Shown here piece by piece: positions 59,511 to 64,000 of a DNA stretch of 64,000 nt. The notes under the pieces were generated by a model, which saw nothing but the letters and a program-made list of their open reading frames with translations, did no database searches and had not been told where the DNA came from. A program made the translations under genes and the position numbers. The stretch comes from Curtobacterium sp. VKM Ac-1393 (GTDB taxonomy: Bacteria > Actinomycetota > Actinomycetes > Actinomycetales > Microbacteriaceae), in assembly GCF_015350995.1 (NCBI RefSeq), contig NZ_JADKRW010000002.1:558001-622000 (forward strand). The letters run 5' to 3'. The first letter of the stretch is position 1. The number at the start of each line of letters is the position of its first letter.

Positions 59511-60719
59511 TCAGTACCAGTGCGGGTTGACGCTCATCTCGTGGCCCCATGCACCACAGGGCGACCCGTAGGCGCTCTTGATGTAGGCGAGCCCCCAGTT
59601 GATCTGCGTGTTCGCGTTCGTCCGCCAATCCGCCCCGGCCGCCGACATCTTGTCGGCCGGCAGCGACTGCGGGATGCCGTAGGCGCCGCTCGAGGCGTTC
59701 AGCGCGTTGGCCCGCCAGCCGGACTCCTGCGTCCACAGCGACACCAGGCACGAGAACTGGTCGTCGCCCCAGCCGTAGGACCCGAGGGCGCTCCTGGCGT
59801 AGCCCTGCGCCGCTGCCGGGTCGACGACGACGCCGCCGGTGCTCGGGTAGCTCGTGCCCGAGCCGCCGCTGGCGCCCGTGCTCCCGCCAGTGTCGGCGCT
59901 CGCCGAGGCTGCTGCGGCCGCCTGTGCTGCCGCAGCCGCCGCGCGCTTCCGCTGCTGCTCGGCCTTCTGTGCCGCGACCTTCTGCCCGAGCTCGTACCCG
60001 GCTGCCTGCTTCGCGGTGGTGTCCCGAAGCGAGGCCAGCTGCGCGTACAGCTGGTCGCTGTGCTGTTCGGTCGACTCGACCGCGGCGTTCGCCACAGCCT
60101 CGGCCGACTCCGCCGCGGCCGAGCGCTCCTCGGCTGCCTGCGCGCGCGTCGCGCGCTCGCGTTCGGCCCGTTCGGCCTGCTCGTGCAGTGACGACGCCGT
60201 GCCGGCGGCGACCGATGCCTCGTCCATCACGCCGGACCAGGTCGACGACAGCTGGCCGAGGGCGCCGAGCTGGTAGAGCAGTTGGTCGGGGTTCTTCGCC
60301 GTCGCGATCCGGGTGGTCATCTGGTTCGTGCTGCCGTCGCGGTACAGGTTCGCGGCGAGCTGTCCGGCGCGCGTCTGCGCGCGCTCGGCCGTCTCCGACG
60401 CCTGCTGCGCCTGGGCCTGGAGGCTCGTGGCGGCCTGGGTGGCGCTCGCCAGCTCCGCCTCGGCGGCGTCCGCCTTCGACGATGCCGTCAGCGCTGCCTG
60501 CGACTTCGCGGCGGCCTCGTCCTGCGCAGACTGCAGTGCCGCCTGGACCTTCGAGACCTCGGCACGCTTCGACTGCTCGTTGCCCTTCGCCCGCTGGACG
60601 TCCTGCCACGTCGGGTACTCCGTCGCGGTCGCCGGGACAGCGGTGAGGACCGGGGCGACGAGCGCGCCGACGACCACGGCGGCCGCGACGAGCACGCCCC
60701 GCGAAGGGGTGAGACGCAT
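59511..60719 (-). CDS. Secreted coiled-coil protein with lytic transglycosylase-like domain
   Basis: Cell-wall protein of 402 residues. A signal peptide (VLVAAAVVVGALVAPVLTAVPATA, about 9-32) is followed by a long Ala/Gln/Glu-rich coiled coil (about 35-290), a Gly/Ser linker, and a C-terminal domain of about 85 residues. That domain holds SLWTQESGWRANALNASSGA with the catalytic-type Glu, AYGIPQSLPADKM and INWGLAYIKSAYGSPCGAW: a small lysozyme-like fold seen in many Actinobacteria. It probably cuts peptidoglycan. ATG at 60719 with TAGCCT 7 nt upstream. Divergent from pnp. Confidence 0.88.
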   Translation of the reverse strand: MRLTPSRGVLVAAAVVVGALVAPVLTAVPATATEYPTWQDVQRAKGNEQSKRAEVSKVQAALQSAQDEAAAKSQAALTASSKADAAEAELASATQAATSLQAQAQQASETAERAQTRAGQLAANLYRDGSTNQMTTRIATAKNPDQLLYQLGALGQLSSTWSGVMDEASVAAGTASSLHEQAERAERERATRAQAAEERSAAAESAEAVANAAVESTEQHSDQLYAQLASLRDTTAKQAAGYELGQKVAAQKAEQQRKRAAAAAAQAAAAASASADTGGSTGASGGSGTSYPSTGGVVVDPAAAQGYARSALGSYGWGDDQFSCLVSLWTQESGWRANALNASSGAYGIPQSLPADKMSAAGADWRTNANTQINWGLAYIKSAYGSPCGAWGHEMSVNPHWY

Positions 60720-60726
60720 GTTCGGC

Positions 60727-60732
60727 AGGCTA
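60727..60732 (-). promoter_or_regulatory. -10 box of the transglycosylase gene
   Basis: TAGCCT on the minus strand, 7 nt before the ATG at 60719; leaderless. Confidence 0.45.
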
Positions 60733-60785
60733 CCGATGTTCACCACGAGTCCAGCGAGCCGCGCCGCCGACAGCCTGAGGACTGG

Positions 60786-61001
60786 TAAAGTCCACCGTGT
60801 CCGAGGACTCATTCCCCGGACGTCACACACAACACTGCGCAGGCCGGGCACGGAGCTGGTCATCGGTGGTGGCTCGCGGGCCGGAACGGTTTCCCGAGTG
60901 CTTCTACTGCTGGCCAGACATGCGTCCGGAACGATCGGCGCGCACGCACCATCGAGTGCCGTCGCCAAGGCCTGCCGGAAACACATCAAGGAGGCGCCCT
61001 T
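60786..61001 (+). promoter_or_regulatory. pnp promoter (-10) and long leader
   Basis: TAAAGT at 60786-60791 is a likely -10; the start codon is 210 nt downstream, so pnp has a long leader. In E. coli PNPase controls its own leader after RNase III cleavage. A gtccg...cggac stem lies near 60800-60824; no larger structure was resolved by eye. Confidence 0.4.
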
Positions 61002-63269
61002 TTGGAGGGTCCCGAGATCAAGTTCGCCGAAGCCGTCATCGACAACGGCAAGTACGGCAAGCGCACCGTCCGGTTCGAGACCGGTCGGCTCGCACAGCAG
61101 GCACAGGGCGCGGTCGCCGCGTACCTCGACGAGGAAACGATGCTCCTCTCGGCCACCAGTGCCGGCAAGCACCCGCGTGAAGGCTTCGACTTCTTCCCGC
61201 TGACCGTCGACGTCGAGGAGCGCTCGTACGCCGCCGGCAAGATCCCCGGTTCGTTCTTCCGCCGCGAAGGCCGTCCGTCGACCGAGGCCATCCTGGTCTG
61301 CCGTCTCATCGACCGGCCGCTGCGCCCGTCGTTCGTCGACGGCCTGCGCAACGAGGTCCAGATCGTCATCACCGTCCTGAGCATCGCTCCGGACGAGTTC
61401 TACGACGCGCTGGCCATCAACGCCGCGTCCGCGTCGACGCAGATCTCCGGTCTGCCGTTCTCCGGCCCGATCGCCGGTGTGCGCCTCGCGCTGATCGGCG
61501 ACCAGTGGGTCGCGTTCCCGAAGGCATCGCAGCTCGCCGAGGCCGTGTTCGACCTCACCGTCGCCGGCCGTGTCGTCACGGACGACGCGGGCAACGAGGA
61601 CGTCGCGATCATGATGGTCGAGGCTGAGGCCACCGAGCACGCCTGGGACCTCATCCAGGGCGGCGCCACCAAGCCCGACGAGGCCATCGTCGCGCAGGGT
61701 CTCGAGGCGGCCAAGCCGTTCCTCAAGTCCCTCGTCGACGCCCAGGCCAAGCTCGCCGCGCAGTCGGCCAAGGAGATCCAGGACTACCCGGTCTTCCCGC
61801 CGTACGCGCCCGAGGTCTACTCCGCTGTCGAGGCCCTCGCGCTCTCCGAGCTCGGTGACGTCTACAAGATCGCCGCGAAGACCGAGCGCCAGGACGCCGA
61901 CGACGCACTCAAGTCGCGCGTCAAGTCGGCCATCGCGGAGCAGGTCACCGCGGGCTCGCTGCCCGAGGTCGCCAACTCGCAGGTCAGCGCCGCGTACAAG
62001 TCGGTCACGAAGAAGGTCGTCCGCGGCCGCATCCTGACCGAGCAGATCCGCATGGACGGCCGTGGCCTCGCCGACATCCGTCCGCTCGACGCCGAGGTCG
62101 CCGTGATCCCGCGCGTCCACGGTTCGGCGATCTTCCAGCGCGGCGAGACGCAGATCCTCGGCGTCACCACGCTGAACATGCTCAAGATGGAGCAGCAGAT
62201 CGACTCGCTGTCGCCCGTCACGAAGAAGCGCTACCTGCACCACTACAACTTCCCGCCCTACTCGACCGGTGAGACCGGCCGCGTGGGTTCGCCGAAGCGT
62301 CGCGAGATCGGGCACGGCTTCCTCGCCGAGCGCGCCCTCGTGCCGGTGCTGCCGTCGCGTGAAGAGTTCCCGTACGCCATCCGTCAGGTCTCCGAGGCGC
62401 TCAGCTCCAACGGCTCGACCTCGATGGGTTCCGTCTGCGCCTCGACCCTCTCGCTGCTCAACGCCGGTGTGCCCCTCAAGGCCCCGGTCGCCGGCATCGC
62501 GATGGGCCTGGTGTCCGACACCGTCGACGGTCAGACCCGCTACGCGGCGCTGACCGACATCCTCGGTGCGGAAGACGCCCTCGGCGACATGGACTTCAAG
62601 GTCGCCGGTACCTCGGAGTTCGTCACCGCGATCCAGCTCGACACCAAGCTCGACGGCATCCCGTCGACGGTCCTCGACGCCGCGCTCAAGCAGGCCAAGG
62701 AGGCCCGCTCGGCCATCCTCGGTGTGCTGAACGAGGCGATCGACGCCCCCGACGAGATGGCGGACACCGCTCCTCGTGTCATCTCGGTGCAGATCCCCGT
62801 CGACAAGATCGGCGAGCTGATCGGCCCGAAGGGCAAGACGATCAACGGCATCCAGGACGAGACCGGAGCCGACATCTCGATCGAGGACAACGGCACCGTC
62901 TACATCGGTGCCGTCGACGGACCGTCGGCCGAGGCTGCTCGTGCCCAGGTCAACGCGATCGCGAACCCGACCAACCCGGAGATCGGGGACCAGTTCCTCG
63001 GCACCGTCGTGAAGATCGCCACCTTCGGCGCCTTCGTGTCGCTCCTGCCGGGCCGTGACGGTCTGCTCCACGTCTCCGAGGTGCGCAAGCTCGCCGGTGG
63101 CAAGCGGGTCGAGAACGTCGAGGACGTCCTGGGCGTCGGCCAGAAGGTCCTGGTCGAGGTCACCAAGGTGGACGACCGCGGCAAGCTGTCGCTCGCGCCG
63201 GTCGTCGCCGAGGAGTCGGACACCGACTCCAGCGGTGCCCGCGAGGAGTCGACGGACGCCACCGTCTGA
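61002..63269 (+). CDS. pnp: Polynucleotide phosphorylase
   Basis: 3'-5' phosphorolytic exoribonuclease of mRNA decay, active as a trimer. 755 residues: two RNase PH domains (first about 10-150, second about 340-560, with [20 protein letters not shown] and [19 protein letters not shown]), an alpha-helical linker, a KH domain ([20 protein letters not shown]) and an S1 domain ([21 protein letters not shown]). The TTG start at 61002 is fixed by the perfect AAGGAGG 7 nt upstream and the usual N-terminus [16 protein letters not shown]. With RNase E at the start of the window it forms the core decay machinery. Confidence 0.97.
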   Translation: MEGPEIKFAEAVIDNGKYGKRTVRFETGRLAQQAQGAVAAYLDEETMLLSATSAGKHPREGFDFFPLTVDVEERSYAAGKIPGSFFRREGRPSTEAILVCRLIDRPLRPSFVDGLRNEVQIVITVLSIAPDEFYDALAINAASASTQISGLPFSGPIAGVRLALIGDQWVAFPKASQLAEAVFDLTVAGRVVTDDAGNEDVAIMMVEAEATEHAWDLIQGGATKPDEAIVAQGLEAAKPFLKSLVDAQAKLAAQSAKEIQDYPVFPPYAPEVYSAVEALALSELGDVYKIAAKTERQDADDALKSRVKSAIAEQVTAGSLPEVANSQVSAAYKSVTKKVVRGRILTEQIRMDGRGLADIRPLDAEVAVIPRVHGSAIFQRGETQILGVTTLNMLKMEQQIDSLSPVTKKRYLHHYNFPPYSTGETGRVGSPKRREIGHGFLAERALVPVLPSREEFPYAIRQVSEALSSNGSTSMGSVCASTLSLLNAGVPLKAPVAGIAMGLVSDTVDGQTRYAALTDILGAEDALGDMDFKVAGTSEFVTAIQLDTKLDGIPSTVLDAALKQAKEARSAILGVLNEAIDAPDEMADTAPRVISVQIPVDKIGELIGPKGKTINGIQDETGADISIEDNGTVYIGAVDGPSAEAARAQVNAIANPTNPEIGDQFLGTVVKIATFGAFVSLLPGRDGLLHVSEVRKLAGGKRVENVEDVLGVGQKVLVEVTKVDDRGKLSLAPVVAEESDTDSSGAREESTDATV

Positions 63270-63284
63270 TCCACCCCTGGCACA

Positions 63285-63322
63285 CGAACGGCCGTCGTCC
63301 CTCGCGGGGCGGCGGCCGTTCG
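63285..63322. terminator. Terminator between pnp and the PEBP gene
   Basis: A 17-bp imperfect stem (cgaacggccgtcgtccc / ggggcggcggccgttcg) with a 4-nt loop, placed between convergent genes. Confidence 0.75.
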
Positions 63323-63345
63323 CTGTTGCGGTGGGGCGGGCGGCG

Positions 63346-63873
63346 TCAGGCGGCGGGGGTCTCCTGCGTGCCGACGAGCTGCGCGCGGCCGAGCAGGTGC
63401 TCGCGGAGCACGAAGCCGACGACCGCGGGGGTCGCGTCGGCGGGGGCCTCGAGCAGCGGCACGTCGAGGGCGCTCAGCGTGAAGAAGTAGCGGTGCACGC
63501 CGTGGCCGGCGGGCGGTGCCGCGCCGAGGAACGTGTCGGTGCCGAACTCGTTGCGCCGGCGGAGTGCCTCGGCCGGCAGCAGGGCGTCGTCCGTGCCGGC
63601 ACCCGTTGGCAGTGACGTCGCGGACGCCGGGATGTCGGTCAGGCTCCAGTGCCAGAAGCCCGAGCCGGTCGGGGCGTCGGGGTCGTACACGGTGAGCACG
63701 AAGCTCTTCGTGCCCTCGGGAGCGCCGGACCACTCGAGTGCGGGGGAGCGGTCCTCGCCACCGGCGTCGGTGCCGCGCGCCCAGGTCGGCAGCGCACCGC
63801 CGTCGGTGAAGTCGGGGCTGGTCAGGGTGAACGTGGGGACCTCGGGGAGGTTCCAGTTGGGGTCGTTGGCCAT
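63346..63873 (-). CDS. YbhB/YbcL-type PEBP family protein
   Basis: Phosphatidylethanolamine-binding / Raf-kinase-inhibitor-like protein, 175 residues, no signal peptide. Family marks: SPALEWSGAPEGTKSFVLTVYDPDAPTGSGFWHWSLTDIP (the DPDAP and HW ligand-binding motif), GVHRYFFTLSALDVPL near the C-terminus. Bacterial members have no agreed function. Start MANDPNWNLP at 63873; a longer frame from 63984 adds low-quality sequence. Confidence 0.9.
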   Translation of the reverse strand: MANDPNWNLPEVPTFTLTSPDFTDGGALPTWARGTDAGGEDRSPALEWSGAPEGTKSFVLTVYDPDAPTGSGFWHWSLTDIPASATSLPTGAGTDDALLPAEALRRRNEFGTDTFLGAAPPAGHGVHRYFFTLSALDVPLLEAPADATPAVVGFVLREHLLGRAQLVGTQETPAA

Positions 63874-64000
63874 GCCTCCAGCCAACACCCGTGGCCTCGG
63901 TGGGCGCCCGAAGCCCGACACACGGTGCTCGTTTCGTCGGGCGGTGCGGCGTTGGGGGCTGGGTGCGGCGTTGTAGGCGCGCACGGAGCGCGGAAGCTCG
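63874..64000. other. End of window, no gene seen
   Basis: 127 bp upstream of the PEBP gene; it should hold that gene's promoter. No convincing -10/-35 pair or coding frame was recognised. Confidence 0.4.

Noticed and set aside
60720..63071. A long minus-strand extension of the transglycosylase gene across pnp
   Set aside because: The real protein starts with a signal peptide at 60719; the extension is antisense to PNPase.

Overview
The window is a GC-rich (about 70%) actinobacterial chromosome segment without rRNA, transposases, integrases or CRISPR. The gene order RNase E - rplU - rpmA - obgE - proB - proA - nadD - rsfS - tRNA-Ala, together with a mycoredoxin, an ImuA'/ImuB/DnaE2 mutasome, an emfourin-linked M4 protease and a GH6 cellulase, points to Microbacteriaceae, most likely Curtobacterium. 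This assignment is inference from gene content; no database search was possible.

Layout. 1-11.5 kb: housekeeping block with the RNase E/G C-terminus, L21, L27, Obg GTPase, proline synthesis (proB, proA), NAD synthesis (nadD), ribosome silencing factor and tRNA-Ala(GGC). 11.5-14.0 kb: aldose epimerase and PabB. 14.0-20.0 kb: an SOS mutagenesis cassette (imuA', imuB, dnaE2) behind a perfect LexA box. 20.0-25.3 kb: a two-component system, a FUSC membrane protein and an APH-type kinase. 25.3-31.0 kb: SNF2-type helicase, mycoredoxin, a PadR regulator with its membrane partner, and a CYTH-CHAD protein. 31.1-41.7 kb: oligopeptidase B, Fic protein, amidohydrolase, PabC-like lyase, Nudix hydrolase, membrane proteins and a CPA1 antiporter. 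41.7-49.1 kb: Pit phosphate transporter, aspartase, YihY, MFS transporter, FKBP and an aldo/keto reductase. 49.2-55.0 kb: HelD/HelR-type ATPase, M4 protease with emfourin, GH6 cellulase, VanZ, S15. 55.1-59.5 kb: FMN reductase, then a tight five-gene flavin/iron-sulfur electron-transfer operon (S/T-rich anchored protein, ApbE, ferric-reductase-like membrane protein, NuoF-like protein, ferredoxin). 59.5-64 kb: secreted lytic transglycosylase, PNPase and a PEBP-family protein.

Two signals stand out. First, several intergenic gaps hold the same unusual element: a hairpin with GACGGGAGGC / GCCTCCCGTC arms, flanked at the best loci by two direct repeats of 60-120 bp whose sequence differs completely from locus to locus. 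I know of no described element with this structure. Second, the ApbE operon has every part of an extracytosolic flavinylation/electron-transfer system except a recognisable FMN-binding-domain acceptor; a low-complexity S/T-rich anchored protein sits where one would be expected, and its NuoF-like subunit has lost one cluster cysteine.

Many genes look leaderless: a TANNNT -10 box lies 6-7 nt before the start codon.
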